The translations under genes and the position numbers were made by a program. The notes below the pieces were generated by a model. It saw nothing but the letters and a program-made list of their open reading frames with translations, was not told the origin of the DNA and ran no database searches. Shown here one piece after another: positions 20,357-29,628 of a DNA stretch of 64,000 nt. Numbering within the stretch: the first letter of the stretch is position 1; each line of letters opens with the position of its first letter. The DNA lies in the NCBI GenBank assembly GCA_963704355.1, contig OY969891.1, positions 3,720,001-3,784,000 on the forward strand, given 5' to 3'. This DNA is from Bog-473 sp963704355. GTDB lineage: Bacteria > Actinomycetota > Acidimicrobiia > Acidimicrobiales > RAAP-2.

Positions 20357-20442
20357 TGCCTCCCTTTCCTCACCGTCTCCGGCAGTGCGTCCGATGGTGG
20401 TTCCCGGACCGCTTCGGGCAGCGACTGCGCCGTGAGTGTACC

Positions 20443-20456
20443 TGACGTCAATGTCA
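20443..20456. promoter_or_regulatory. Candidate operator TGAC-N6-GTCA (copy 3)
   Basis: TGAC GTCAAT GTCA with arms extended to CTGAC/GTCAG (20442-20457), upstream of the acyl-CoA dehydrogenase. On the minus strand it overlaps a TTGACG that could be a -35 element, which is a good place for repression. Confidence 0.55.
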
Positions 20457-20636
20457 GCCTTCTGTGCTACCTTCACGGCGCACCGTTTGCCGAAAGGCGA
20501 GCGACGGGTGCCCCTCGGGGGGGTCGCCGGTCCGTGGCGCAAGCCCGGGCCGGCGATATCGGGGCAGTTTGGCATGCTCAGTTGTATGCCATTCGTCGGA
20601 TGGGTCGGCGGTGGTGGCTCGCCTACACTCTTCAAC

Positions 20637-20711
20637 GCGCCTCTAGCTCAACGGCAGAGCAACGGACTCTTAATCCGCAGGTTTCGGGTTCGAATCCCGA
20701 GGGGCGCACCA
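20637..20711 (+). tRNA. tRNA-Lys (CUU)
   Basis: Complete cloverleaf. The acceptor stem GCGCCTC pairs with GGGGCGC, with one G-T pair. The D-arm is GCTCAACGGCAGAGC, the anticodon loop CTCTTAA gives anticodon CTT, and the T-arm is CGGGTTCGAATCCCG. CCA is encoded at 20709-20711. TACACT at 20624-20629 is a plausible -10 box. Its 3' part is the attachment site of the element that follows. Confidence 0.95.
20665..20709 (+). repeat. attL (3' half of tRNA-Lys)
   Basis: Forty-five bases running from the anticodon arm to the first C of CCA, repeated at 30997-31041. The only difference is G at 20692 against A at 31024 in the T-loop. This copy belongs to the functional tRNA gene. Confidence 0.9.
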
Positions 20712-20822
20712 GAAAGTGCAGCTCAAGGCGATTCTGGCGTTTCATTTAAGTGTATCGTAACTTGGGTGAGGGTCCCAGCACCAGATACACCTTTCGATAC
20801 ACCTGCCCGATACCCTTAACGC

Positions 20823-22517
20823 ATGGGTCGGCCCGTCGAGGACTTGGCGACGCGCTTCGAGCGACAGGTGGATCGAACGGGCGAGCACCATCTGTGGCTC
20901 GGAAGCTTCAACCCCGACCGCGGTACCGGACGCATCAAGGTCGGCAACATTGCGATGACCGCGCACCGCGTGGCGTGGGAGCTGGCACACGGCCCGCTCG
21001 CACCGAGCGAGCGTGTCCTCACGTGTGCGTCGAATCCGGCGTGTGTGCGCGTCGAGCATCTCCGTGTGGAATCGTCTGATGCGGTCGCTCCAAAGCGAAC
21101 GCAGCGAGCGCGCAAGGGGTCGGGGTCGATGCGTCTGGTGCGACCGGGAAGGTGGGAGCTGCGCGTGAGCATCGGCCGCTGGGAGGGCGGGCGGCCGCGC
21201 TCGTTCACCCGCACCGTCGCCGCGAAAGGCAAGGCTGCCGCGGCGGCGGCCTTGGCACAGTTCGTGGAGGAAATGAAGGATTCTTCGCTCCCGGAGTCCC
21301 GGGACCTGCGGGATTTCACCGTAGACGAGGCGATGGAGCGCTTCCTCATCGAGTACCTGACCGAGGAGAAGGGCCGGGCGGACAAGACCATCGGCGACTA
21401 CCGCAACCTCCACCAGCGATGGTTCTCGCCTGCCATCGGCTCGAAGGCGGTGCAGCGGATCGACAGTGCCACCATCGACGACCTCTTCGGCGCCATGCGC
21501 CGGGCCGGCCTGAGCTCCTCGCGGCTCAACCAGGCCAGAAGTCTGTACGCCCCGTTCTTTCGGTGGGCCCGGCGCCGGGGGATAACGACGCAGAATCCGA
21601 TGGCCGATTTCCAGCTGCCGACCAGCAGCTACCGCTCGATCGGTCGGACTCCACCAGAGGTCGAGGAAGTGACGCTGCTGCTGTCAACCGCAGTGGATGC
21701 GGTGCCCGACATCGCGCCATTGCTCGTCCTGGTGGCGGTGACCGGTGTGCGCCGCGGCGAACTCGTGGCCATCCGGCGCTCGGCCGTGAACTGGAACAAG
21801 CGACTGGTGACCATCGATTCTGCGGTCACGTCCTCGGGGAAGGTGAAGGCGACCAAGACCTATCTCAGTCGGACGTTCCACATCGACGCCGCGACCGTCG
21901 CCATGCTGCAGCGGCACTGTGACCAGATGGACGCGTCGGCGAAGGCGGCCGGCGTGGAGATGGATCCAGATCCGTACCTCTTCAGCGCTGCGCCGGACTC
22001 CTCGGCTCCTCTGGCGCCCGATCTGCTGACCAAACGGGTCGCCATGCTGAAGGGACACCTCGGCATCGAGCACAAGGACCCCGAGGTCGTGGCGCTCGAA
22101 GACGAAGCCCTGCGCCTCCGCCGGTCGACGCCCGCCCGCCGCCCGGCGAGACGGCCAGGGCCTCAGCCCAAGGGTGGCATGTCGTTTCGTGAGATCGGCG
22201 AGACCTTGGACCGCAGCGAGCGCTGGGCCAGCTTGGCGGTGGCTTCGGCGGAACGACGAGAGAACGCGGAGGCTGCCGGTCGGCCTCACCTCAATTTCGA
22301 CGGCTCGATTTTGGGCTTGCGTAAGTTCACGTCGTCGGAGCTCCTCGACGCTGGGTTCAGCGTCAGTGTGGTGGCCGAGCGCCAGGGCCATGGCCCCCAG
22401 GTGCTGACCCGTCACTATTCGAAATCGCGTGCATCGTCAGACCAGCGGGCCGCCGAACACCTGGGGAGGGTGGTACACGGAAAAACCGACGGTCCGCAGG
22501 AGAGCGGTCCCGCTTAG
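20823..22517 (+). CDS. int: Tyrosine recombinase (integrase) with HNH-like N-terminus and helix-turn-helix insertion
   Basis: A 564-residue site-specific recombinase, the likely integrase of the island. Residues ~10-85 resemble an HNH_3 domain (HRVAWELAHGPLAPSER, then ASNPACVRVEHL) but lack the central His. An arm-type DNA-binding segment and a core-binding domain follow (~165-250). The catalytic Arg is in TGVRRGEL (~306) and the nucleophilic Tyr in TRHYSK (~529), preceded by GHGPQ. The usual H-x-x-R box reads LGLRKFTS, with Leu in place of the first His. A helix-turn-helix-like stretch, FREIGETLDRSERWASLAVA (~452-475), interrupts the catalytic domain. Its stop overlaps that of hipA by four bases. 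A decayed relative lies at 34998-35625. Confidence 0.88.
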   Translation: MGRPVEDLATRFERQVDRTGEHHLWLGSFNPDRGTGRIKVGNIAMTAHRVAWELAHGPLAPSERVLTCASNPACVRVEHLRVESSDAVAPKRTQRARKGSGSMRLVRPGRWELRVSIGRWEGGRPRSFTRTVAAKGKAAAAAALAQFVEEMKDSSLPESRDLRDFTVDEAMERFLIEYLTEEKGRADKTIGDYRNLHQRWFSPAIGSKAVQRIDSATIDDLFGAMRRAGLSSSRLNQARSLYAPFFRWARRRGITTQNPMADFQLPTSSYRSIGRTPPEVEEVTLLLSTAVDAVPDIAPLLVLVAVTGVRRGELVAIRRSAVNWNKRLVTIDSAVTSSGKVKATKTYLSRTFHIDAATVAMLQRHCDQMDASAKAAGVEMDPDPYLFSAAPDSSAPLAPDLLTKRVAMLKGHLGIEHKDPEVVALEDEALRLRRSTPARRPARRPGPQPKGGMSFREIGETLDRSERWASLAVASAERRENAEAAGRPHLNFDGSILGLRKFTSSELLDAGFSVSVVAERQGHGPQVLTRHYSKSRASSDQRAAEHLGRVVHGKTDGPQESGPA

Positions 22518-23737
22518 GAACTCAGTTTCTCGAGTTGTGAGGCCACGATGTTCGGAATGGCATCGGGGAGCCCAGGCGTTTCGGCCTTCGCAGCTTCCAC
22601 CGAGGCCGGCACCGCGCTGAGAAGTTCACCCAGGACTTGCGTCGCCCGACTCCGAGCGAGTCCCCATGATGCGGCTTCGTTGATGATGCGGCCGGAGGTG
22701 ACTTGATTCGTCTTTCGGCCGTTGTCGATATACATGGCCAACTCGCTCTGTTCATAGAAGAGGGTGGACATGACGTCGTACAAAGGCGCGAGACGGAGCG
22801 CGCCGGAGCGTTCGTGGAGCAAGGAGTAGTTCTTGGCATGAGCGTCTCCGTTGCCCACCAGGACGTGGAGGGCTACCGCGCGCAGAAGGGTCGGCAACGA
22901 TGCAGGATCAACCGTGGCAAGCATGTCGGCAACGACGCGCAGCGAAGGCCCACCATCCTCTTGGTATTTCTTGTCCGGGAGTCTCCCGGTGGCCTGGCAG
23001 AAGTCCTCCTGGTGAATCCGCTCGACACGACCGTCAGGATGGACGATTCGGTCATAGCGGGCCACGACAATGAGCGGGCGCCCCTTGACGGTGACGATCT
23101 CGACTTCGGCACTTGGGAGTCCGAGATGACGGGCGAGTCGCATGCAGAAGGCCTCGTTCTCCACCGCGTGCGGGTACCCCCGTATCTCGGGCTTCAGGAT
23201 GTGGGTCGACGGCGTCCCGTCAACGGGTCTGCCCCAACGGCCGTCAGGCAGGCGCGTCAGCAATAGCTTCTCCTGAACACCCGCCAGAGAGACCCGAACG
23301 CGGCTACCTACTCCGAGGGGAGCCGACTTGAGGTTGGCGAGCAGGTCGGCGAACTCGTCCTCATCGATCGGCTCGGCCGTGCTCGTCGAGGCGAGCGGAG
23401 GGGCCGGCTGGTCATCGGGTTGGATGACTATGGCCCCTGCGCAATCACGGCCGAGGGCTCGGATCAATCCGTATGTGTCATCTGCTCTGAGACGCAACTC
23501 TTGAGCGATGGCACGTCTGGTATCGCCTTCCGGAAGAAGGCCATCGATGAAGACGCTGGTTGCTCCTTGGGGATACCGCTCGGGTCGGACCGGCAACGTC
23601 ATCGACAAAAGAGGTGTTCCCGGCTCGTGGGCCGATAGGGCGGCCGCGGTGTAGGTCAGTCGGGGTCGCCGAGAACGATCCCGCTCCACTGTGGCGACCT
23701 TCGTGCCGTACAGCCAGACGGCCAGGGCGTCGGCCAT
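22514..23737 (-). CDS. hipA: HipA-family serine/threonine kinase toxin
   Basis: A 407-residue HipA kinase. Known members phosphorylate aminoacyl-tRNA synthetases such as GltX and cause dormancy, with HipB neutralising and co-repressing. The N-terminal subdomain has SVFIDGLLPEGDTRR, the Gly-rich loop region follows (RVSLAGVQEKLLL), the catalytic loop is GNGDAHAKNYSLL (about residues 293-305) with Asp and Asn conserved, and the metal-binding Asp is in APLYDVMST (~318). The length is typical. It is translated from ATG 23737, which overlaps the hipB stop (TAATG), so production is coupled to the antitoxin. No truncation is seen, so it is probably active. Confidence 0.92.
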   Translation of the reverse strand: MADALAVWLYGTKVATVERDRSRRPRLTYTAAALSAHEPGTPLLSMTLPVRPERYPQGATSVFIDGLLPEGDTRRAIAQELRLRADDTYGLIRALGRDCAGAIVIQPDDQPAPPLASTSTAEPIDEDEFADLLANLKSAPLGVGSRVRVSLAGVQEKLLLTRLPDGRWGRPVDGTPSTHILKPEIRGYPHAVENEAFCMRLARHLGLPSAEVEIVTVKGRPLIVVARYDRIVHPDGRVERIHQEDFCQATGRLPDKKYQEDGGPSLRVVADMLATVDPASLPTLLRAVALHVLVGNGDAHAKNYSLLHERSGALRLAPLYDVMSTLFYEQSELAMYIDNGRKTNQVTSGRIINEAASWGLARSRATQVLGELLSAVPASVEAAKAETPGLPDAIPNIVASQLEKLSS

Positions 23738-23988
23738 TACCAGTCAGCGTGCTGGAGGGTCATGCGGACCCCCAGCTGTCGAAGGATACGAACGACTCGG
23801 CGGAGCTCCTCGGTGCCCTCGCCCGTCTCCAGCCGGGACAGATAGCTGGGCGAGAGGCCGACGAGCTCCGCCAGCTCGGCCTGGGTCAGCCCGGCTTCGA
23901 GGCGGTAGTGCCGGATGGCCGGCCCGATCGAAGCCCCCGTGTAGACCCTGTACGGCTGCTCCTCTGCCCCACTGCCAGGATTGCTCAT
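23737..23988 (-). CDS. hipB: HipB-type antitoxin, XRE helix-turn-helix
   Basis: An 83-residue XRE-family DNA-binding protein. The helix-turn-helix is GLTQAELAELVGLSPSYLSRLETGEG (two helices across about residues 33-58). ATG 23988 is chosen because the frame upstream lies within repeats that look like operators. The stop overlaps the hipA start by one base, the normal antitoxin-first order. Neutralisation of HipA and autorepression are inferred from the family. Confidence 0.88.
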   Translation of the reverse strand: MSNPGSGAEEQPYRVYTGASIGPAIRHYRLEAGLTQAELAELVGLSPSYLSRLETGEGTEELRRVVRILRQLGVRMTLQHADW

Positions 23989-24071
23989 ATCCACAAATCT
24001 AGCAGGTTTACCTGCATATGCGGATATCCACAACCCTGGCCATTCCAGCCAAATTTTGTGGATTTCCACAT
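23987..24071. promoter_or_regulatory. Repeat-rich operator region between hipB and jetA
   Basis: Holds ATATCCACAA twice as a direct repeat (23987-23996 and 24024-24033), a perfect inverted repeat GCAGGT-TT-ACCTGC (24002-24015), GGATATCC (24022-24029), and a perfect inverted repeat TGTGGA-TT-TCCACA (24057-24070). TATCC/GGATA elements recall the E. coli HipB operator, although the spacing differs. This region is where HipB would repress its own operon, and it could also touch the divergent Wadjet promoter. Confidence 0.6.
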
Positions 24072-24204
24072 GAAGTAGCCACATGTCAAGCAACGGTTTC
24101 AGGAGACAATCCGTGAAGAACCTCCGGTGGGCCGGCACAGGCCTTGCTGTCGCACCCATGCCGTACCGTTGCGAGAAATATCCCCCTGACGCGAGCGACC
24201 TAAA

Positions 24205-25653
24205 GTGAACTTCGATGAGATCGAACGGCTTCGCTCCAGGCATCCCGCCTGGAGCCTGCTGACTTCCGACAACGTCGCGCTCGTCCTGAGCTTCCTCGAA
24301 CGGGTCTTCGTTGAGGGAAACGCGAGCAACGTACCTGCGGGGGAGCTCGAGAGTGCGCTCGATGACGAGCTGTTCGCTCTCAACCAGCGGCTCGGCGAGG
24401 AACGGTTCCCCAGACGCGCCCGCGACTACCTCGACTACTGGGCAGCCCCAGAGCGAGGATGGCTACGGCGGTACTACCCGGCCGGATCGGACGAACCACA
24501 CTATGACCTGACGCCTGCAGTCGAGAAGGCGTTGGCGTGGGTGCACGATCTGCGAGAGCGGTCGTTCATCGGGACGGAATCGCGCCTGAATACGATCTTC
24601 GAGCTGCTCCGCCAGATGGTCTACGGCGCCGACACGGATCCAGCGGAGCGGCTCGCGGACCTGGAGCGGCGGCGCACACAGATCGACGCCGAAATGGCCG
24701 CTCTCGCCGGTGGCCACATCGACGTTGCGGATCCGCTTACCCAGCGTGACCGGTACCAGCAATTCGCTCGGACCGCCCGGGAGCTCCTCAGTGACTTCCG
24801 GCAAGTCGAAGAGAACTTCCGCAATCTCGATCGTCAATTGCGCGAGCAGATCGCGGGCTGGGCCGGCTCCAAGGGCGAGCTGCTCGATGACGTGGTCACG
24901 AACCGCAAGGGCATCTCGGAGTCCGACCAAGGCCGAAGCTTCCGAGCGTTCTATGACCTCCTGCTCTCGGCCGAACGCCAGGAGGAGCTGACCGATCTGT
25001 TGAACCGCCTTCACGCCATCGAGTCGCTTCCCGACCTCGACCCCCGGCTGGCGCGCGTCCACTTCGACTGGCTTCAGGCGAGCGAACGTACGCAGGCCAC
25101 GGTTCGCCTTCTCTCCGAGCAGCTTCGGCGGTTCTTGGACGATCAGGTTTGGCTCGAGAACCGGCGAGTATTCGAGCTGCTGCGCAGCATCGAGGCGAAG
25201 GCTCTGCGGGTCCGAGACGACTCTCGTCCCGACGTCGAGACCACCCTTGATGGAGCGCGGGTACCCATCGTCCTGCCGATGGAGCGACCGCTCTACCGGC
25301 GCACGAGGACGACATCGCTCGACGCAGGGCCAATCGAGGCGGATCTCGACGATATCGACAGCTCGGCGATGTTCGACCAGCTCCACGTCGACCGCGACGC
25401 GCTGCTCGCCACTGTTCTCGCCCGCCTGGGACCTGCCGGCCAAGTGGCGCTCGACCGACTGCTAGAGGAGGTACCCCTGGAGCAGGGACTCGCCGAGCTC
25501 GTCGGTTACTTGTCCATACAAGAACCTGGAATCGAGACGGTGTTCGACGAGGACACACGGAAGTTGGCGACGTGGACGGACGAAAGGGAAGCACAACGGG
25601 TGGCCGACATGCCCAGAGTTCTCTTCACACGGATCGAGGAGACCCATCCATGA
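24205..25653 (+). CDS. jetA: Wadjet protein JetA (DUF3375, MksF/MukF-like kleisin)
   Basis: A 482-residue DUF3375 protein, the kleisin-like subunit that bridges the SMC heads in the JetABC complex. It opens with ERLRSRHPAWSLLTSDNVAL, characteristic of the family, and is rich in long charged helices throughout (for example EENFRNLDRQLREQIAG). The length is typical. The start is GTG 24205 with only a weak ribosome site. Its stop overlaps the jetB ATG (ATGA). It is the first gene of a complete four-gene type I Wadjet operon. Confidence 0.92.
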   Translation: MNFDEIERLRSRHPAWSLLTSDNVALVLSFLERVFVEGNASNVPAGELESALDDELFALNQRLGEERFPRRARDYLDYWAAPERGWLRRYYPAGSDEPHYDLTPAVEKALAWVHDLRERSFIGTESRLNTIFELLRQMVYGADTDPAERLADLERRRTQIDAEMAALAGGHIDVADPLTQRDRYQQFARTARELLSDFRQVEENFRNLDRQLREQIAGWAGSKGELLDDVVTNRKGISESDQGRSFRAFYDLLLSAERQEELTDLLNRLHAIESLPDLDPRLARVHFDWLQASERTQATVRLLSEQLRRFLDDQVWLENRRVFELLRSIEAKALRVRDDSRPDVETTLDGARVPIVLPMERPLYRRTRTTSLDAGPIEADLDDIDSSAMFDQLHVDRDALLATVLARLGPAGQVALDRLLEEVPLEQGLAELVGYLSIQEPGIETVFDEDTRKLATWTDEREAQRVADMPRVLFTRIEETHP

Positions 25654-26267
25654 CCACGATGGCTGCCGGCACCGACCCCAGCGATCTTTCACTCGTCGTA
25701 ATCCAGCTGCTCAAGGGTCCGCTCTACCGCGATAGCCATGAGAAGCTCTGGAGCTCGATGCTGCGGTTGCAAGCCCGGGTGAACGACTACGTCGCAATGA
25801 TCGGCCTCTTGCTGGACGTCGACGAGAATGATGGGTACGCGTATCTCCGGAGTCGACCCGACGACGGTGATGTCACGTTCCCGCGGCTCGTGGTGCGGCA
25901 CACGTTGTCCTACCACGTGAGCCTTCTGCTGGCACTGCTGCGCAAGCGGATGGCGGAGTTCGACGCCTCGAGCTCCGAAACACGCCTCGTCTTGACACGC
26001 GAGCAGATCGTCGAGTTGGTCCGCGTGCACTTGCCTGAGTCCAGCGACGAAGTCAGGTCGGCCAAGGCAGTCGACAGCTATCTCAAGCGCGTCGAAGAAC
26101 TCGGATTTGTCCAGCGACTCCGCGGTGACGACGACCGCTACGAAGTGAAGAGGATCCTCCGGGCTTTCGTCGACGGTCAATGGCTCGCGGACTTCGACCG
26201 CCGACTTGACGAGTACCTCGGCGCCTCGCAGGAGGCTCTCGAGGAAGCCTTGAGCGATGGCAACTGA
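25650..26267 (+). CDS. jetB: Wadjet protein JetB (DUF4194, MksE/MukE-like)
   Basis: A 205-residue DUF4194 protein, the KITE-like partner of the kleisin. It is built of winged-helix-like segments: LVVIQLLKGPLYRDSHEKLW at the N-terminus and a second unit ending YLKRVEELGFVQRLRGDDDRY. Translation begins at ATG 25650, overlapping the jetA stop by four bases. The gene runs 11 bases into jetC. Such tight overlaps indicate fixed subunit ratios. Confidence 0.9.
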   Translation: MTTMAAGTDPSDLSLVVIQLLKGPLYRDSHEKLWSSMLRLQARVNDYVAMIGLLLDVDENDGYAYLRSRPDDGDVTFPRLVVRHTLSYHVSLLLALLRKRMAEFDASSSETRLVLTREQIVELVRVHLPESSDEVRSAKAVDSYLKRVEELGFVQRLRGDDDRYEVKRILRAFVDGQWLADFDRRLDEYLGASQEALEEALSDGN

Positions 26268-29200
26268 GACGACGCCGACCGGCTCGGGCTGTCGCCTTCA
26301 CCGGCTCGAGGTCTTCAACTGGGGCACGTTCGACAAACGGGTTTGGACCTTCGAGGTCGACGGCCGCAACGCACTGCTGACAGGTGACATCGGCTCAGGC
26401 AAGTCGACGCTCGTCGACGCCATCACAACTTTGCTGCTGCCGGCGCACCGCATCTCGTACAACAAGGCGGCCGGGGCCGACACGAGGGAACGCGACCTCC
26501 GCTCCTACGTCCTCGGTCACTACAAGGCCGAGCGAAACGAAGAGACGGGTGGAACGCGAGCCGTCGGGCTGCGAGACCACCGCCACTACTCGGTACTGCT
26601 CGGGGTGTTCGCGAACGCCGACTTCGAGGACTGCGTGACGTTGGTCCAGGTTTTCCGGGCACGCGAGGAGGGCGGCCAGCCGGAACGCTTCTACGTCGTG
26701 GCCGACGACGACCTGTCGATCGCGAAACACTTTGGCGAACCAGGCGAGTCCCTCGCCACCTTGCGCCGCAAGCTGCGCGACGACGGCATGGCGGTCTTCG
26801 ACCGCTTTCCCGACTACGGGAAGACCTTCCGCCGGCGACTCGGGATCGACTCCGAACAAGCACTGGATCTCTTCCATCAGACAGTGTCGATGAAGGCGGT
26901 CGACAACCTCAACGACTTCGTTCGCAGCCACATGCTCGAACCTTTCGACATGCAACCCAGGGTCGACGATCTCATCAGCCACTTCGACGACCTCACCAAG
27001 GCACACGAAGCTGTGGTCCGCGCCAAGCACCAGCTCGAGCTCCTGGGACCGATCGTCACAAGCCTCGATCGTCACGACGCGCTCGATGACGACCTCGTGC
27101 GCCTCGGCGTCGTCGAAGCGGCCGTGCCCTTCTTCTTCGCACGCCGCAGCGCCGAGCTGCTGCACTCTGAGATCGAGCGGCTGGACGAGCAACTGGCCAG
27201 GCTTGCCACGGAGGAGGCCGGACTCACGGCGTCCACCGAGGAGCTGCGTCGTCGCGAGCGCGACCTGATGATCTCGGTGGCCGGACACGGCGGCAACGAT
27301 CTCGAACGCATCGCCCGCAATGTCACGCGGCTCAGCACGGAGCGAGAGAGCGCCAAGCAGCGGTTCGATGCCTTCAACGATCTGCTTCGAAAGGTCGCGC
27401 TCGATCCCGTCTCGACCGCCGACCAGTTCTCGGCGGCTCGCCAAATGATCGAACAGCGCAGGGACGAAGCCGAACGGCAGCTCGCAGACCTCGACCACAC
27501 GCTGACCGACGAACAAGTCCGAGAGCGCACGCTTCAAGAGGAAGGCGACCGCGTCAACGCCGAGCTCCGCAGCCTCGCCTCCCGCCAGACCAACCTCCCG
27601 CAGCGCAGCTTGACACTCCGAGAGCAACTCGTCGCTGACCTCGACATCGACGAAGCCGAACTGCCCTTCGCCGGCGAGCTCCTGCAGGTCCGTACCGATG
27701 CGGCCGACTGGGAGGGCGCCGCCGAACGGGTGCTCCACAACTTCGCGCTCTCGCTTCTCGTGCCGAACCAGCACTACGAGCGAGTCGCCCACTGGATCAA
27801 CCAGCGGCACCTTGGTACACGTGTCGTTTACTACCGCGTGCCCGAACGTCTCGCGCGTGAAACGGAGCCGAGCAGAGCGGTCCGCTTCCCGCTGCTCCTC
27901 GACATGCTCGAGATCAAGCCCGACACCCCGCTCCGGGCGTGGCTCAAGAGCGAGCTTGCCGGGCGCGCCGACCACGCGTGTGTCCCGTCGGTCGACCAAT
28001 TTCGGGAGTGCGCCAAGGCGGTCACCAGAGAGGGCCAGGTCAAATCACAGGACCGCCACGAGAAGGACGACCGTCGACGCATCGACGATCGCACCCAGTA
28101 CGTCCTGGGGTGGACGAACCAGCCGAAGGTGGACGCACTGGTCGCAGACGCCGAACGGATACAGCGAGCCGGGGCACCGCTGCGGAGAGCCATCGAGGAT
28201 CTCCGCGCCGGGCGCAGCACGGCGGTCAAGGTGCAGGGCTACCTGGTCGCGTTGCAGCCGACCGACAAGTGGTCAAACCTTGATTGGCAGTCGATCGTCA
28301 AGGAGATCGACGACCTTGAGGACGAGGCCGCCCGCATACGGGGATCGTCCGACGTCCTGCGAACGTTAGCGGGCGAGCTCGAGCAGGTGACGTCGAAGCT
28401 CAAGGAGCTCTCCGAGCGATCCACCGAGCTCGCAAAGCGCCAAGGAGAGCTCGACGCAGCGAAAGAGGGGCACGGCCGCAGCATCGACCGCCTCAGCCGC
28501 CTGCTTGACGACACTGCCGCTCTCGAGGCCGCAGCGCAGTCGTTCGCCGAACTCGCAGACCTCGTCCCGGCCACCGACCGCACGAAGCTCAACGCCCCCG
28601 ACACCGTCGTCGAAGCTGAGCAGGCCACCCGAGACGCCATCCGAGCGGAGATAAAGAAGGCGAGTGATGAGCAGTCGAGGGTCGCCCGCAGGGCCGAGGG
28701 CGACATGCAGCGATTCCGGACCGCCTTCCCGCAGGAGGTGGCCGAACTGGACGACTCGATCGAGTCCGCCCCCGAGTACAGCGCACTTCACGACCGAGTT
28801 GCAAACGACGACCTGCCGCGATTCGAAGCAGAGTTCCGGCGCTCACTGCGCGAGAATGCGATCCACGAAATCGCCGGCCTCGCCGCAGCGCTCAACGGCC
28901 AGGAGCGCACCATCCGTGACCGTGTCGACACCATCAACGGCTCACTTCGATCCATCGACTACAACCCAGGGCGCTACATCCACTTGCTGCCCCAGTCGAC
29001 CCCTAACACGGAGATCCGGGCTTTCAGGGACGATCTGCAGGCTTGCACGAGCAACATTACGGCGGGCGTCGAAGACGACCAGTACTCAGAAGAGCGCTTC
29101 CTCCAAGTAAAGGCGATCATCGACCGCTTCAAGGGCAGAGAAGGCTTCAGCGATCAGGACCGGGCGTGGAAACGCCGGGTCACCGACGTCCGACAGTGGT

Positions 29201-29628
29201 TCGTGTTCTCGGCAAGCGAGCGGTGGCGCGATACCGAGGAGGAGCACGAGAGCTACAGCGACTCCTCCGGCAAGTCGGGCGGCCAGAAGGAGAAACTCGC
29301 CTACACGATCCTCGCAGCGTCGCTCGCTTATCAGTTCAAGCTCGCGACCGGCGAAGCCAGCAGCCACGGATTCCGCTTCGTCGTAATCGATGAAGCGTTC
29401 GGTCGGGGCTCGGATGATTCGACCCGCTACGCCCTTCGGCTCTTTACGCAGCTCGGGCTGCAGTTGCTCATCGTCACCCCACTCCAGAAGCTCCACGTCA
29501 TCGAACCCCATGTGTCCTGCGTGGGGTTCGTCGACAACATCGACGGCAACTACTCGCGGCTGCAACGCCTCACCATCGAAGAGCACCGCATTCGACGGGC
29601 GGAGCTCACACGCGCTCCACGAGGATGA
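26257..29628 (+). CDS. jetC: Wadjet protein JetC (SMC-like ATPase, MksB/MukB-like)
   Basis: A 1123-residue SMC-type ATPase, the motor that extrudes DNA loops to sense small circular plasmids. Walker A is GDIGSGKST (residues 43-51). The ABC signature is SGKSGGQKEKLAY (about 1004-1016) and Walker B is VVIDEAFGRGSDD (about 1041). Between them lie two long coiled-coil arms, for example residues ~300-480 and ~680-830, and a hinge region, as in MukB-like SMCs. All catalytic motifs are intact. It overlaps jetB by 11 bases and jetD by four. Confidence 0.94.
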   Translation: MATETTPTGSGCRLHRLEVFNWGTFDKRVWTFEVDGRNALLTGDIGSGKSTLVDAITTLLLPAHRISYNKAAGADTRERDLRSYVLGHYKAERNEETGGTRAVGLRDHRHYSVLLGVFANADFEDCVTLVQVFRAREEGGQPERFYVVADDDLSIAKHFGEPGESLATLRRKLRDDGMAVFDRFPDYGKTFRRRLGIDSEQALDLFHQTVSMKAVDNLNDFVRSHMLEPFDMQPRVDDLISHFDDLTKAHEAVVRAKHQLELLGPIVTSLDRHDALDDDLVRLGVVEAAVPFFFARRSAELLHSEIERLDEQLARLATEEAGLTASTEELRRRERDLMISVAGHGGNDLERIARNVTRLSTERESAKQRFDAFNDLLRKVALDPVSTADQFSAARQMIEQRRDEAERQLADLDHTLTDEQVRERTLQEEGDRVNAELRSLASRQTNLPQRSLTLREQLVADLDIDEAELPFAGELLQVRTDAADWEGAAERVLHNFALSLLVPNQHYERVAHWINQRHLGTRVVYYRVPERLARETEPSRAVRFPLLLDMLEIKPDTPLRAWLKSELAGRADHACVPSVDQFRECAKAVTREGQVKSQDRHEKDDRRRIDDRTQYVLGWTNQPKVDALVADAERIQRAGAPLRRAIEDLRAGRSTAVKVQGYLVALQPTDKWSNLDWQSIVKEIDDLEDEAARIRGSSDVLRTLAGELEQVTSKLKELSERSTELAKRQGELDAAKEGHGRSIDRLSRLLDDTAALEAAAQSFAELADLVPATDRTKLNAPDTVVEAEQATRDAIRAEIKKASDEQSRVARRAEGDMQRFRTAFPQEVAELDDSIESAPEYSALHDRVANDDLPRFEAEFRRSLRENAIHEIAGLAAALNGQERTIRDRVDTINGSLRSIDYNPGRYIHLLPQSTPNTEIRAFRDDLQACTSNITAGVEDDQYSEERFLQVKAIIDRFKGREGFSDQDRAWKRRVTDVRQWFVFSASERWRDTEEEHESYSDSSGKSGGQKEKLAYTILAASLAYQFKLATGEASSHGFRFVVIDEAFGRGSDDSTRYALRLFTQLGLQLLIVTPLQKLHVIEPHVSCVGFVDNIDGNYSRLQRLTIEEHRIRRAELTRAPRG

